A stretch of DNA of 64,000 nucleotides from Polytrichum commune (GCA_950295325.1 OX485805.1:10976501-11040500), one strand, 5' to 3'. Shown: positions 11,101 through 23,420, numbered from the stretch's first letter. The notes: generated by a model not told the origin, from the letters alone. Program-made: numbers and translations.

Positions 11101-12635
11101 ACGCCAGTCAAAACAATGTCATCCCCGCGGCCTCTCTCCCCCGATGCATTTCTGTGTACGATGCACTCTCAATCTCCGTGTACACCGACTGACCTGAAGA
11201 GGGGATCAACAAAAGGACCTTGGTTTCACAGGTCACCCGCTCTGATCACGACAACCGACACTGTGGGGGTTTCAGTCACACGAAAGTTGGATTTACCTCA
11301 ACCACCCACTGATGTTGGCGCCAATTCTATCTCTTCAACTCACAGGGCAGTGTCAAAGGACGCCAGTTGTGTTTCGGAGGTCCTCGAACAGCGTGCCAAG
11401 AGCAAGGTGTCTTCGACACCCGTGGACTTAGATCAAGACGATGTCATATCCCAGACAACGCTCAAGTCTGATGGAAGGTAAGAACGACGTTGAATTACAT
11501 TCAAATTATTGGTTTATGTTATTTATATGGAGTTATCATAATGTCATACAGTTAATAGTTGTACTTCAAACGTCTAGTGTACTACACCTGATTCGCGTAG
11601 TACATCTGTTTGATGTAATACAACTGATCGCTGTACTTGTGTGTTATACAGGTTGGAAGAGCTAGTGAACACGATTGTGGCTAATGCAGGTGGGGCAGCA
11701 AATCCTTTGTTTGAGTTCACATTTAAGGGTGATTTCCTAACATTAGACTGGAAGTACGACATAGAACCGCTAACTTTTAGGTATGGTCAGTTGTCCAACC
11801 ACATGATGGAGTGGGTTCGGACATGGTTGAATCCTACACTAGAAGACGTAAAGTGTCATGTCTGTAGCCCTTACCTCATACCTATCCTAACTGGGTTTCT
11901 TCGATTACACCCGAGTGAAAATGTTCAAGTGTTTATAGATTTCCTTCATGATAAGTATCTAACTTTGCCCCAGTTGGACATAACTACTCTACTAGTGCCC
12001 TTCACTTGCGGAAAACACTGGTCCTTGTACGTTCTAGGGGATCAAGGGTTTTGGCACTTCGATTCCTTGAAAGAATGTGGGCTACATTCTGGTTCAACCA
12101 ATCGCACGCGTTTAGCAAAGATGTGGGCAGCGCGGAGTGGCTACCAAGAACAATCGGTCATGTGGCGAAATGCTCAATCACCGAATGTTTGGATTCAACC
12201 GCCCGTGCCACAACAAAATTCTGGTTGGGTATGTGGCTTTTATGTTCTGAAGAACATAATGGAGTACACTCAGGCCTTGAGAACTAAACCCCATACCCTG
12301 CGCGAGGTCAGTTGCGACACCGCGCATCGAAAAACCCCGTCCAAATACCAAGTAATGCAGGTATCATAGAATTTTATTGGTTCCTAACATGCTTATGTCC
12401 CACAGCTGACTTGTACAGAGTGTAATTCAATGTGCAGGGCTGTGTGTTTGATTATAAGAGGGTGGATGCGATCAAACAACGTCAGTACGTATGTGAGGCA
12501 TTGTTCGAAGTCCTCACAACTGGGAAGCATAAGGGATCAGAGTGGACAGTCAAAGTGATCAATAAGAAGGAAACACCACAAAGAAAATACACAAGAAAAC
12601 GATCTCGTGCAGTCAGAAGACATAGGCACAGATGA
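8171..12635 (+). CDS. ULP1-like (C48) cysteine protease of MULE-1, six exons
   Basis: Exons: 8171-8341, 8591-9580, 9784-10620, 10714-11477, 11652-12360, 12438-12635. All junctions are GT-AG and phase-compatible, giving about 1222 residues with no stop. The C-terminal part is a ULP1/SENP-type SUMO protease domain. The catalytic His is at about 1043 (GKHWSLY), Asp at about 1058 (WHFDSL), oxyanion Gln at about 1108 (VPQQN) and Cys at about 1115 (GWVCGFYVL); the spacing is normal for the family. Exon 2 has a CxxC...H...C cluster (FSCTFCKELHKDKNM, then YHRMFNLC) that could bind zinc, and an acidic stretch starting SVVEILDSPEGD that resembles a SUMO-interacting motif. The middle is rich in Ser/Thr/Pro and probably disordered. 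Its likely role is cleavage of SUMO or a SUMO-like protein during transposition; the real substrate is unknown. ATG 8171 was chosen because it follows an AG and opens the first phase-compatible exon; an in-frame upstream start at 8129 is possible. Confidence 0.85.
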
Positions 12636-12839
12636 CGCTGGCGTTTTTGGGTAGGTGTGTTGTAGTATTATGTAATTATACATGGCATACTACCCATTGT
12701 ACATTAGGCTTTAGGATATATGACTACAGTCGAATGACTGCTGACTTGTACTCATCTACTTAATACAAAGCAGATTTCATTTTTGAATCTGATATGACAC
12801 ACCATTCAGTTGTTGTCCTAATATTGATGAGCTAACGCT

Positions 12840-13140
12840 CCTACAATTGTTGTCCTTACTTCAGTCATGTTAGTACTTACGTTGTATTTCACTTAGTACT
12901 TAAGTCAGTAATTCAGTCCTACACTAGTCAGGTCAGTACTTAGGTTGTATTTCAGTTAGTACTTAAGTCAGCAATTCAGTCCTACACTAGTCAGGTCAGT
13001 ACTTAGGTTGTAATTAACTGATACTTAAGTCAGTAATTTAGTCATACACAAGTCAGGTCAATACTTAGTATGGAATTCACCCAGTACTTCAGTCATACTT
13101 AAGTCAGTACTTCAGTCATACGTAAGTCATATAGCAGGTT
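12840..13140. repeat. About 65-bp tandem repeats in the MULE-1 spacer
   Basis: At least four imperfect copies of 'cagtacttaggttgtatttc', then 'agttagtacttaagtcag', then 'taattcagtcctacactag'. One or two further copies lie at 13470-13595. The repeats are built from shorter units around 'agtactt' and 'aagtcag'. Confidence 0.8.
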
Positions 13141-13469
13141 CATTGAAACTTGAATATTTTCAACTTCTCGTGATTGCTTAGCTAGTCTGTTATGGGATGC
13201 AGAGAGGGACGAAGAGGCAAACGTAAACATTCATGATGCAGACCTCATGTCAAGAAAGATTCGGTATTCTTATCCAATGCTGTGGCATTCCAAACAGTCA
13301 CGTCATGAAATTTTGACAAGAAATATTGTTCCTTCTCTATGTAGAGACTGGCTGGTGAAGATGATATTGTTTGATGTAACTTTTATCGGTCATATTGGGA
13401 CGACCTAGGTAATGCTTTCTGTAATGGCCTTCAACTCGGCAATGTAACCCTGCATGAAATCATTTGTGA

Positions 13470-13595
13470 GTAATTCAATAAGTACGTTAGTTAGTAATTT
13501 AGTCATACACAAGTCAGGTCAGTACTTATTTAGTAATTCACTGAGTACTTCAGTCATACTTAAGTCAGTACTTCAGTCATACACAAGTCAGGCAG
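13470..13595. repeat. Outlying copies of the MULE-1 spacer repeat
   Basis: Same unit as 12840-13140 ('tagtcatacacaagtcaggt', 'cagtacttcagtcatac'), separated from the main block by about 330 bp of unrelated sequence. Confidence 0.75.
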
Positions 13596-14005
13596 TGTAT
13601 CTGTGAAGACGTGTGTGACAATCAAATCCTCATTGAGACTGTGTCATTTGAGTCAATCAATCGTTTATTAAAGGTTGAGTCATGCAGACAGTCATTGGTG
13701 CTTCAGACAGTCTTCACCCTGTCATTCAATCATTTAGTACTGGATTTCTATAAACTAGAGTTGAATGTTGGTCTACAATGATTGTCGCGTAGTTGCCATT
13801 ACCCTGTGGGACAGACCGTGCCACTTACAGTACCCGAGAGAAGTTCCACTGGACGTTTTGTGGTCTATGAAACCTGCATGAGCTAAAGACCTGACTCGCA
13901 CAACAAGTAAAAGGGGGAGGTAAGAAGGTGGCATGTTTTATTTATTTTGAAGAACTTGAACGTAAAATAGGATATAAATGTACTGCATGTACTACATGTG
14001 GTTTT

Positions 14006-17000
14006 TTACGGTTGTGATGATTTTTTCCTGGATGATAGGTTTTCCAGGAAGCTCCGATGGCGCTTAAGGGAGTTATCACCGTCGCGCGCTGGGAAGGAAG
14101 AAGGGCTGGCTCTTGGGGGCAACGTTGCGTGACCACGAGCAATGAGCTCAGTTTGCTTACCATGGATGTGCTTCAAGTCCGCAAGCAAATATCCTTGAAG
14201 AATGGGGTATGTATCTGCATTCTTTGTCAAGGCAGTGTATAGGGTAGTGACTGTTGTCCGAGACACAGTTTGGGAGTTTCCCTGGTCAGATCCTGAGCAG
14301 TCTATAGGATTGGACACATTGGCATGTGAAATCTGCGAGCTCCCATCGAAGGGGTCCTCAGAGCCACCAACATTACCATCGAGATGGCCACCTATGGTTT
14401 CAGCCTCTAGATCCACGCATTGATTGTTGTCAGTGTCCTTCAAAATGTTTGAATTCGCCTGAGACTGTCCTTCATCAGGCAGGGTGTGGTGAATCTTCGA
14501 ATAACACAGCGACATTGGAGTGTTGCGATCAACTCCGTGCCTTGTACCAGCTTCTCTCACGATGACACCATCCATTATGTCCGGGTGGAGCATCTTGAAT
14601 ACTTTGACAGTGTGCTTGCATATCATGCCCTCCTGCGCGACGGGACAGTCACACTGCGCCCACTCGGAGTCCGGCGAATAGATTTTCCAGGTTTTTGGGC
14701 TGTTGTTCACTGACTTAACGTATGCTATGTTTTCGGCCATGGAGATGAAGACATGTGTGTCCGGTATTGCCGATGCGCGTATGATCGCAGAGCACACCAG
14801 ACCCTCGTGATGTTTGTTTCTGACAAACCCAAAAGCCTTGCACTGTACTCCATACCAGTAATGTGTAATTACGTCTCCCGTGAGATGAAAAATGAGCCAA
14901 TCCATGCGTCTTCCAACAAAACGTTCCTTGCTGGAAGACAATATGCTCTTCAAGAGCGAATGGTAGGACTCAATGGCGGAATTGGTATTTTGGCCTGCAT
15001 GAGGTATCCTCCTTGCCCCCTTACACCACATCGCTACTTTTGGTCTCCATTCCTTGTCAATGTACCTCATGAATGCAGTTGATCGGGGTCTTGTGTTACA
15101 AATCCTGTCGAGGTTTTTCAGAGCCCAGTCAATGGGATCGTCGTCAACAACACACCCTTTGCCATACATAATATCACCAAGCATCTGAAGTACTTCGGTA
15201 CGCTCCCCCACAGTGGAAATTTTCTTGACAGCATTTTCTACCCAGGCCTTCCGAACGTGCCACAGGCACAGAAAGATCTTGGCAGCAGGCCAAACAATCC
15301 TGCATATGGAAGTTAAGGTCAGTATGATTTATATTTAACTATATCCCAAATATCAAAATGAAGGACACGATGGTTAGGGTAGTTATACCTCAATACATTG
15401 AGTTCTGCTTGGGCGTTGTCAACTATGATTGATGAAGGAGACCAATTTGGGTTATGTGTGGATACTCTGTTGTGAAGGGCTTGAAGGACAGGTGTGAGGT
15501 CCTGCTCACGACTTCGTGATATGGCGAAGAAAGCCACAGGTATGCCATTCCTCCAGTCGTCAAAAACCATAACCGTGTATAGAGGATACTAAGACAACCA
15601 AGTGAAGGGCATCGTCAATTCAATATGGAGAGTAGTGGATGGTAAAAGGACTTGCTTATATAGTGAAGGGACTTATTAGATATTCATACAACAGTGAAGC
15701 ACAGCCATAGACCTTCATAGTAAGCGAAGGACATTATTAGATATTCATAAAACAGTGAGTTACATTCATAGACCTATACACAACGTGAATGACACCCCTA
15801 GAACATCTAGACATCTATATATTGAATGACGTTCTATATGATGAAGGACATGCATAAAATCGACCTATGAAGAGGAGGTTAATGTCAAACCCGTGTTTGG
15901 GTGGTCCCAAATGTGGCGTCAATGGAGAGTGCGCTGTTGTGACCAAATTTGTCCATCATTTCCAGCTGCCATTCAGTTTGAATGCCAATTGTAAAGGGTG
16001 CGTCATTCTGAGTAGAAGAATTCAAATCCATGAGTGAGTGTTCCTGATAGTAGAAGACACTGTCAGGATTTTCCAGCGACCACATACGTACGCTGATAGG
16101 ATCAGACGGGTGCTTCATCCATAGCTCTTCCGCACGCTTGCGACAAATATTCCTAACATCAGTTGGCAAAAGGAATGTATCACGAGTAACAGGGCCATTA
16201 GCCAAAGCCAATTCTCTAACCTCCTTCGTGTGCTGTTGCATAATTTGTGCAGGAGATAGCCCAAGAGCGTGCATTTTGGTTATTTTGTATTTCATGTCTT
16301 CAGAAATACCAGCACCCAACGCGTACTGGAATCCAGTTACCATTGATCCATGGCAATGTTCACCGCGGGCATTGAAGTGCATGGTGTTCTCGTAAACCAA
16401 TATGCACAACTCCGGATCAAGATACGATTGTTTGGCCACAAAAGAACGCAAACAACCTCTCTTTATGGAAAAACCACTGACAGTCCGTCCCACGCGCTTT
16501 ACCTTTGCAGCAGTTGACCTGGTTACAGGGAACGCATCATACTCAGGTACGACTTTCTTCCCTTTCTTTTTTGGCGCTTCATTATTTTTCACCCTTTTCT
16601 GCTGGGTGGATTTAAGCAGTGCTTGCATGTCCACTGGGACAACTTCAGACTTGTCCTCTGGTCCGAAATGGCATCGATATCTGCCTTCCACAGAAGCCCA
16701 GAATGAAATAAGGTCGACATATATGCATTCATGATGAAGGACATAGTTCAGAGATTGAAGGACATTCATCAGATATTGAAGGACATATTTCAGAGATTGA
16801 AGGACACTGAACAAAGATTAAAGATTAATGTCAACTACTAGGATGATGAGATTGATTGTAGACAAAGCATAGTTGCAGATAAATCAGATATGGTGGACGA
16901 GGAATAAATAGAACCTTATTACAATCGCGGGACTGTGCGCCCGGGGTGATCTCAGTGAGTTTGGTAAGTTTCGCCTAATGACATCATGGTTGAATTTGCA

Positions 17001-17180
17001 TGGGTAGAGTGGGTGGTGTTCCTCGCTTGAGATGAAATCCCCCAATCTATCCCATGGAATCAGTGCCATTCTCGAAGGTTTATGCCTACCCTTTCCGTGG
17101 GTGACATGATCTGTCCAAAGTAAGTCCTCCATTCTAAAATCACCAGGAGGAGGACTTTGAATTGTCTCTCGCAAAGTCAT
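14006..17180 (-). CDS. MULE-1 transposase (DDE with SWIM zinc finger), four exons
   Basis: Exons on -: 17180-16915, 16680-15891, 15588-15389, 15299-14006, all phase-compatible with GT-AG borders, giving about 849 residues. Domains in order are an N-terminal segment with RMALIPWDRLGDFI and YPCKF, then the MULE catalytic core. Asp 343 lies in SIDATFG, followed across a junction by YPLYTVMVFDDW. Asp 409 lies in IIVDNAQAELN, then CLWHVRKAW (the conserved CxxH of MULEs), then Glu 529 in NSAIESYHSLLK. A SWIM finger follows near 630-645 (CDCPVAQEGMICKH), then a Ser-rich tail. All catalytic residues are present. An in-frame ATG at 17288 would add 31 codons but is cut off by TAG at 17195-17193. Either translation starts at 17180, or a longer original N-terminus was lost through a CAG-to-TAG change. 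The enzyme should bind the TIRs and cut and join DNA in the nucleus. Confidence 0.87.
15600..15880. repeat. 'gaaggacat' repeats in a transposase intron
   Basis: Imperfect copies of 'agtgaaggacattattagat' and 'attcataaaacagtgag' fill the intron between exons 2 and 3. Related 'agattgaaggacattcatc' copies fill the first intron at 16730-16825. Both introns seem to have grown from the same short motif. Confidence 0.65.
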
Positions 17181-17309
17181 AAGGATATCAACCTACTGTG
17201 CTCGAAATGCTGATGGATCAGTATGCTCCAAGGACCCTTGTGGTAAAGATAATCCTCCAACCACATCAGGTTGTGATGTTGAACCCATGGGGACCCTAAA
17301 CTATAAGCT

Positions 17310-17770
17310 CTATATACCCTAAGACAGCAGATTTGTTGAAGTTACCTGACTCTGAAACAACAAACTTGTTGAAGTTATTTGACCCTGAAACAACAGACTT
17401 GTTGATATTCTGTGACTCTGAAACAACAGACTTGTGAATCAGCAGACTTATTGATATTCTGTGACTCTGAAACAACAAACACGTGAATCTGTAGGATTGT
17501 GGAATCAATGTCACTCTGAAACAACAGGCATGTGAACCAGCATACTCTTGGAATCAGTGTGACTCTGAAAGAGCAGACTTGTGCATCACACTACTTGGTT
17601 AAATTCTATGACTTTGAAAGAGCAGACTTGTGAATCAGCATACTTGGTGAAATTCTGTGACTTTGAAACAGCAGACTTGTGAATCAGCATACTTGGTGAA
17701 ATTATGTGACTTTGAAAGAGCAGACTTGTGAATCAGCATACTTGTGGAATCAGTGAGTTCCTAAAACAAC
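17310..17770. repeat. About 45-bp tandem repeats upstream of the transposase gene
   Basis: Eight to ten imperfect copies of 'gtgactctgaaacaacagac' followed by 'ttgtgaatcagcatacttgg'. They lie on the 5' side of the transposase gene, where its promoter should be, so they could act as regulatory or transposase-binding repeats; that is inference. Confidence 0.8.
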
Positions 17771-18317
17771 AGCCTTGTGGAAGTTGTGATCAGCTATGTC
17801 TATTGTGTATGGTGTGCGGATAAGATCATGTTTCAACATTCAATGCCATGTCCTTTGGTTGAGAAGAGTATGTGCATGAAGCCTACACTATTGGTCTCTA
17901 AACCCTAAACCCTATACCTCCATGAACTCAAAATGAGCAGACTTGTCGAAGTTGTGGTAAACCCTACCCATCTATGTGCATTGTGCATGGTGCTTTCATA
18001 AGATCATGTTGCAACATTGAATGAGATGTCATTCTGTTGACAAGGGTGTGGATCAACCCTACACAAACACAGCTGGCATCCTCCAAAAAGTAGCCGGCAG
18101 TCGACGGCCGGAACCCTAAAATTTTAGATCTCAGATCCGCATTTCCCGGAATGACGTGGACGCGGACGTGAAGGACATGGCCGTGAAGGACCACGTTGGT
18201 TGTGGTTAGGAGCCGGGTGTATGGTGAAGGGGGGCGTCGTACGTCATCCGGTGGATGAATGTCGGACGGAACAGTAACGACAGATTCTGTCGACGCTGAC
18301 AGCGCTGCCGGCAGCCC
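17771..18317. other. MULE-1 right subterminal region
   Basis: Two diverged copies of a segment ('tcagctatgtctattgtgta' at about 17790 and 'ccatctatgtgcattgtgca' at about 17970) each continue into 'agatcatgttgcaacattgaatg'. A telo-box-like AAACCCTAAACCCTA lies at about 17898. The rest is GC-rich. The open frame on - here crosses into the TIR and is not a gene. Confidence 0.55.
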
Positions 18318-18382
18318 GGGCAGGGCATCTTTTTGCTGACGCTGCCCCCTACAATTTCGTAGGGGGGTGTTTAACGTCTCCC
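18318..18382 (-). repeat. MULE-1 right terminal inverted repeat with internal hairpin
   Basis: Reverse complement of the left TIR with about 14 differences. It keeps an internal inverted repeat: arms CCCCCTAC and GTAGGGGG with a 6-nt loop. Confidence 0.88.
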
Positions 18383-18393
18383 TATGCCTAGGC
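18383..18393 (+). repeat. MULE-1 target site duplication, right copy
   Basis: TATGCCTAGGC, identical to 6136-6146 and in the same orientation. Confidence 0.92.
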
Positions 18394-18515
18394 TTTGGTG
18401 GGCTCTGACTCAAGATGAGCTGCCCCGCCCAAGATGGAGGGCTCCCCAAACACCCTAAACACCATATAATACATTATTTTTGGCGGGTTGCTTACTATCT
18501 CTCCTGGGCATGCCC
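18394..18515. mobile_element. Right part of the MITE split by MULE-1
   Basis: Ends CTGGGCATGCCC followed by TAA; see the left part at 5842-6146. Confidence 0.45.
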
Positions 18516-18820
18516 TAAGTAGGTAGGAAGCCAAGAGCCCACCCACTGCAAGGTAGGCAGTAAACCCCACCTTGCACTAACTTAAAGAGGATTCTTGAGC
18601 ATGGTAGGGCCAACATGCTCAAATTCACGTCGGATTGCCCGACGTTGGTTTATTTTTTATGGGAATGCATGTAAGGTAGGCTTTCGAATTTACATTAGAT
18701 CAATGCACAAACGGAAGAAAAGGTTTAATGTAGATTTTTAAAGTTCAGGAAGCCAAATTGAAATTTATGGGACTAAAAGTAGTTGCACATGAAGATAGTT
18801 GGTGACAAAAAAAATGACTA

Positions 18821-19191
18821 CACTAACTATGATATCTAGTGTCACCAAATCTAATTGTATTGCTCAATGTTAATGGTAAACCGCGGTGTAGTGTCACCAA
18901 CACTGAATGTTAACCCAATGTTATTTGTCATTCCTTGTAAAAAAATTAGGGGATTATAGATTTATAGGGTTGCAATTAGTGTTACTTGCCAGGTGTTTTT
19001 TCATCAAACTTCTATCATCCATGACAATATTTCATCACAAGTTGCTGACAAGCGAGTGTAGGGTTTTGGCCAATGGATGAACTCATCTATCATCCATGAC
19101 ATTATTTGTTCACTTATTCATGAGAAGTATCATCCAAACAATTATCATAGTGATATAAAATACCATATGACACTAAATATCATATTTAGTG
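18821..19191. mobile_element. TA-flanked MITE (family M2), copy 1
   Basis: This 371-bp non-coding element starts with CACTAACTATGATATCTAGTG and ends with the inverted form, flanked on each side by TA. The TIRs are themselves near-palindromes (ACACTAAATAT around a central base). The inside matches copy 2 at 36452-36805 in reverse orientation, including 'atcatccatgacaatatttc', 'gttttggccaatggatga' and 'gtagtgtcaccaacactgaa'. The TA duplication suggests mobilisation by a Tc1/mariner-type transposase; which one is not known. Confidence 0.75.
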
Positions 19192-19193
19192 TA

Positions 19194-22100
19194 ATTTTCA
19201 TAGTAATGCAATGTAGTGGCCTATGTGAGATGAAGGCTGATGTGGACTTGGTGGATCCAACTGGAAGAAAGACTTGAGATTATATAGTTCTATACTTAGG
19301 AACAAATAATGGAGTGTTTGAGGGGACACTCTGATACAAAATTGTGTTTCATAATCGACTACATTATAAAAGCAATATTGACATGATTTGTTTTGTCTAG
19401 GGATAGTCAACCATCAACCAGTTGCAATGCATGCAAGTCTATGATTTGAGGTGCAATAAGCAACAATGGTTGTATGTCGGGTGAGAACTTAAGGGGTACG
19501 GTCATGTTACTTAATTAGAAGCTTATATATGAGTGGCATATGGCAAAGGCCTGTAGTTAAGAATGGAGATCCCAAACACAAGTGTTACAATGTGAACTAA
19601 GTATGTAAAGTAGTTAGTGTGTAATGATCATTCTAGGATCAATTGTCAACACAATTGGAGGGGCCTTTGGCACCACATAATTAAAATAGAACATTCATTT
19701 TGACCTTTGATAACTTTGCATCTCAACTATGATTTTAAAACTTGGATTGATAGTATGTTTGATATGCAATCACTAATTGGGAAGATAATTCCTAATCCTA
19801 TCCAAATGACAAAATTGCATGTGGAGGTGGAATTGCCCACAATAGGACCACGTACCTTGCTTGCTTGAAATATCTATACATAAGGTGGATGTTCCTAAAC
19901 GGACAAGGACCATACAGGGTTCTAAACTCTAAGTACAAAACTGGATCTATAATGTACATGCCCGGGGAAGAACATTTGAGGAATCCACGAGTCACACTGC
20001 AAGCTCAACTTTCATGCTATTTGCTAAACATTAACTATGGCATGTGTTCAAGAGCCTAGTAAATTACACATTATATCGGGGCAATACCCGTTGAACTAGA
20101 TCATAAGGTGGGCCTAGGCCTGAATTGGTTTGGTTTCCTAACACCTACCGGGAGGTTAATCCTAAAACCATGTCCCTTATAAGTTGCTCACTTGTTCATC
20201 CCAACTTAAGTTCACTAGATTAATTAAGGCTCCTTAACCCAAATTCGAGGCTACTTTATTTCAAAATAACAATCATAGATTTTCACAATAATAGTCAACA
20301 TTTGCACCTTCACCTTCGTCCTCCCCTTGGTAGGTGTTATGAACATTCACCAAACTTAAATGAACGTTGTTGATGGTTTCTTAAATTACCCACCACTTTG
20401 ATCTTTAAAATACACTTGTATGTTGATGAAAAAAAATCCAATTGAAAGAAACATGAAAGTCTTAAAATGCTAAATTTCAAAAATCTTTTGTGAATCAAAT
20501 TGTGGATATTCACAAGGGGTTCTCATAAACTTCCTTCAATGGGCTTCTTCTAAACATGCATATTTTGGACTCGCATCTACACCTCAAGGTTGGGAACGAT
20601 TCAAGGCCACTTTTTGTCACCCTAAGCATGCACCGTGCCTTACAACACCCCAATCACGAAACTATCATGTTAACTCATGTGCCCCACCGTACTCAAATTT
20701 ACACCTCTAGAATAAAAAGGGTTTGATTCGAAGAATCGAAGTCCTTGGTCGACGATTACGCTTTTGGGTGGAATCCTAGTAGTAGCATGGCCGCTTTTGA
20801 TCTTGCCTTGGTAATTGCCCCGAAGTTGTGGTCAGGCTATGTGCATGTGAATCGAAGGACAACTTGGATGCTAAAAAGGTCAAAATCTACATGGCAAATA
20901 ACATTACATATGCCGCGTAGTATTCGAGTATGCAACCCTCGCCTCACCTTGCCTAGCGGTCTACTAGAATTTCGGGAATGACGATACATTTAGGGGGCAC
21001 TTTACACTAGAGCTAGAGGGCCCGTGACTATTGAAATATAAAACCTCTCATTTGATGGAAACGTAACAATACTAAGCACTATATGATGGTTTCTTTCCAA
21101 AGAAAGAAAGAGGTTGCGATTAGGAAATTTTGATATTTTATAGTTGTTTGTCGAAGAGTTCACATTATACAACATTGGAATCGAAGGAAAATTATGCTCA
21201 TGTGATACATGGTCCCACGACATGTAGCCAAGGAGTTGTGTAATGTTATGAAATAGAGAGAGTTGAGACACGTGTTGGACTTGTGTAAAGATGGGTGCAT
21301 GGTATCAACAACCAACGTCAACAATTGTACCAAAGGAATTGCAATAAAAGTTAAATGTTGATTTTATGTGAGTATCTCAAGGTGAGAGAATCTTGAATAC
21401 CCAAGTTATTATTTCGGTTAATACCATATTGAGCCATATTGATACGAGGGTGAATTTACCTTGGTTTGATGGGTTTTTGTGTGGTACATAGATTCGAATG
21501 GTATTGAAACAAAATTCCTTCAAATACATATACCCTAATGATATAAAAAAACTAAAAAAAATGAATTCCTCATTATACATACCCGAATGAAAACATAAGG
21601 AGATGATACCCATCCGTTATTGGTTGAGATTGTCCTACTTCTCTTCACACTGGAGCTCGAGGGCCTAAGGGACGAAAAGGAGGCTTGAATTGATGAAACC
21701 TACAGGGAGTCCTATATAGCATGCTATGGATGATATTTCATGGTCCATCTCTTAGATGCACACCTAATCATTTAGTGCTCAAATAGGTATAGGTATCTGG
21801 ATTATTACTATATACATTGAATTTAGGCATGTCTACCTTGAGGTAGATGGGTTACATGATTTCATTTTTCAAATAGCCCATTTCATGAGATATGAAACAA
21901 ACGCTTAGAGGGCGCTTTGTTTTCATCTTTACAAGGGTTGGAATGTAATTTCTAATCGGGATTGAAGGAGTCTCATCCAATGAAGGAACACCACACGGCA
22001 CAATATGAAGAGGAAACAATTATTTATTGTTGGAATAAAAAACCCTCCATGGTATTCAACAAATTCAAATCGAGGCCATAGCCACTTTCCTCATGATGTT

Positions 22101-23418
22101 AGAGCTTACATGACTATCTTATTCATCATCAGAGCGAAAGGTTCTCATGCTCATCAAATGGTCATATAACCACCCCCCACCTCGCCACACTTATGTTGAT
22201 TGTTGAACCCATAATGGTTACCATGTTTTTGAGCACGCAATCCAATCTCTTTTAAACACATGTCTTCTTGGTATCCGTTCTCAAAGCCACACTAAACCAT
22301 ATCTTACTCAAATATAGATGTCCGATCAAGATAAGTAACCGAATTAGGCACGCCTACCTTGGTGGAAATTGGCCCTAGATTCATCATTGGGAGGAGTTTC
22401 TTGTCACTTTGTGGCTTCTTGGTGGTTTTTTGGGACAGCAATTTGGAGAGAATATCCTTGCTTGGCCAACTTCCAAAGTGCAAACCAACTACACGCATTG
22501 ACCCGTACGAGTACCACTTTGACTCTTCTTCTTCTTCTTCTTCAGGTGGTCTCTCATCACAAGGAAGAAAAGGAAAGGAAGGAAGGAAGGAAGTCGGTCT
22601 CATCAGGACAGTGCAAGCTTGCCCAACTCATTGCAATGAGAAGTTCATGGAGTTGACCCGAAGAAACGTTACGAGGCATTTGATTTCTCATGCTTTGATT
22701 GATTGATTGGGTGGCTATGGATGTGTGACAATGTCTGGGGAGATTCCTGGACATAATCGGTCGAGATCCTAGTGTTTCCAAGTCCAACAGGTTACATGTT
22801 GACATCATTTGAGTTTTCTTTATTGACGTGAGGCATGTTCTCTACATTATTCTAAAATTACGGGTAACTTTCCTGACGTCTTGAGCTTCTTCAATCAGGT
22901 AGTTGTTTCGCAAACTCAACCGGTTCATCTGGAGCTTGCGATCGGTTCTCCCCCGTTTGTGGATCTGTGGAACGAATTTCAAATTACCATGTAGGTTGTT
23001 GGGTGGTTGGTTTCCCTGCTACCTAACCGCATCACCCAAACGGAATGGGTAAGTTCTGGAGTAATGCTAAGTTTGGAATGTTGCTGTTTTTTTTTAACCT
23101 CCACGACTCAGCATGCAGCTCCGGACAAGCACTTTGTACTGTAGTTGTCGCAAAGGGGTGTCCGTTCATTCGACTTTCAAGCACGCTGACTCATCAGCAG
23201 CCTCTTAATTAGCTGTGAAGCAGGCCTTTGTTGCTGTGAAGGTTCCAAATGTTGCCATCTGAAGTTTAAAACAATTTTTGGAGTTAAGAGTACCTTTTAC
23301 CCTTCAAGTTGCCGTGGACGTAGGTATAAGTAAGAAATGCTAACAAAGTTAGTAATGACTGAGGTCGGGTCTGGAACTTACAACTTTGAGATTCAGGTTG
23401 TAATGTAACTTACGTAGG
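19194..23418. other. Intergenic region, no gene supported
   Basis: No domain-bearing frame was found. It contains a partial R1-like segment at about 19555-19690 ('ggcaaaggcctgtagttaag', 'acacaagtgttacaatg', 'caacacaattggaggggcct') and a TTC microsatellite at about 22530. Open frames around 22300-22700 exist on both strands across that microsatellite and look incidental. Confidence 0.5.
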
Positions 23419-23420
23419 TA
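23419..23420. repeat. TA target dinucleotide, left of Tc1 element
   Basis: TA directly abuts the left TIR (TA|CAGTTACG); TA also follows the right TIR at 25007-25008. Confidence 0.8.

Larger units (their letters stand above)
12636..14005. other. Convergent intergenic spacer of MULE-1
   Basis: This lies between the 3' ends of the protease and transposase genes. It holds the 'ttaagtcagtaattcagtc' tandem repeats listed separately, and otherwise nothing recognisable. 3' UTRs of both genes should lie here; no polyadenylation site can be assigned. Confidence 0.6.
6147..18382. mobile_element. MULE-1: complete autonomous-type Mutator-like element with ULP1 protease gene
   Basis: The element is 12,236 bp long, bounded by inverted ends of about 65 bp and flanked by identical 11-bp direct repeats. 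It carries two convergently arranged genes: a six-exon ULP1-like protease gene on + (8171-12635) and a four-exon DDE transposase gene with a SWIM finger on - (17180-14006). It also has three blocks of tandem repeats and an antisense fragment of a captured host gene. ULP1-like domains are known from a subset of plant MULEs (the Kaonashi group). Both genes can be spliced with matching phases and no internal stop, and the duplication is perfect, so insertion looks fairly recent. Family membership rests on domain order and ends; no database search was possible. Confidence 0.9.

Noticed and set aside
17890-17915. Telomere-like AAACCCTAAACCCTA
   Set aside because: Only two units inside a transposon; similar single units occur at about 34208 and 53422. 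A telo-box at most, not a telomere.
17964-18449. 161-codon frame on -
   Set aside because: It spans the MULE-1 right TIR, duplication and flank, so it cannot be a native gene.
22304-22706. Overlapping frames of about 100 codons on both strands
   Set aside because: They cross a TTC microsatellite and show no motif; no splice or start context favours either.
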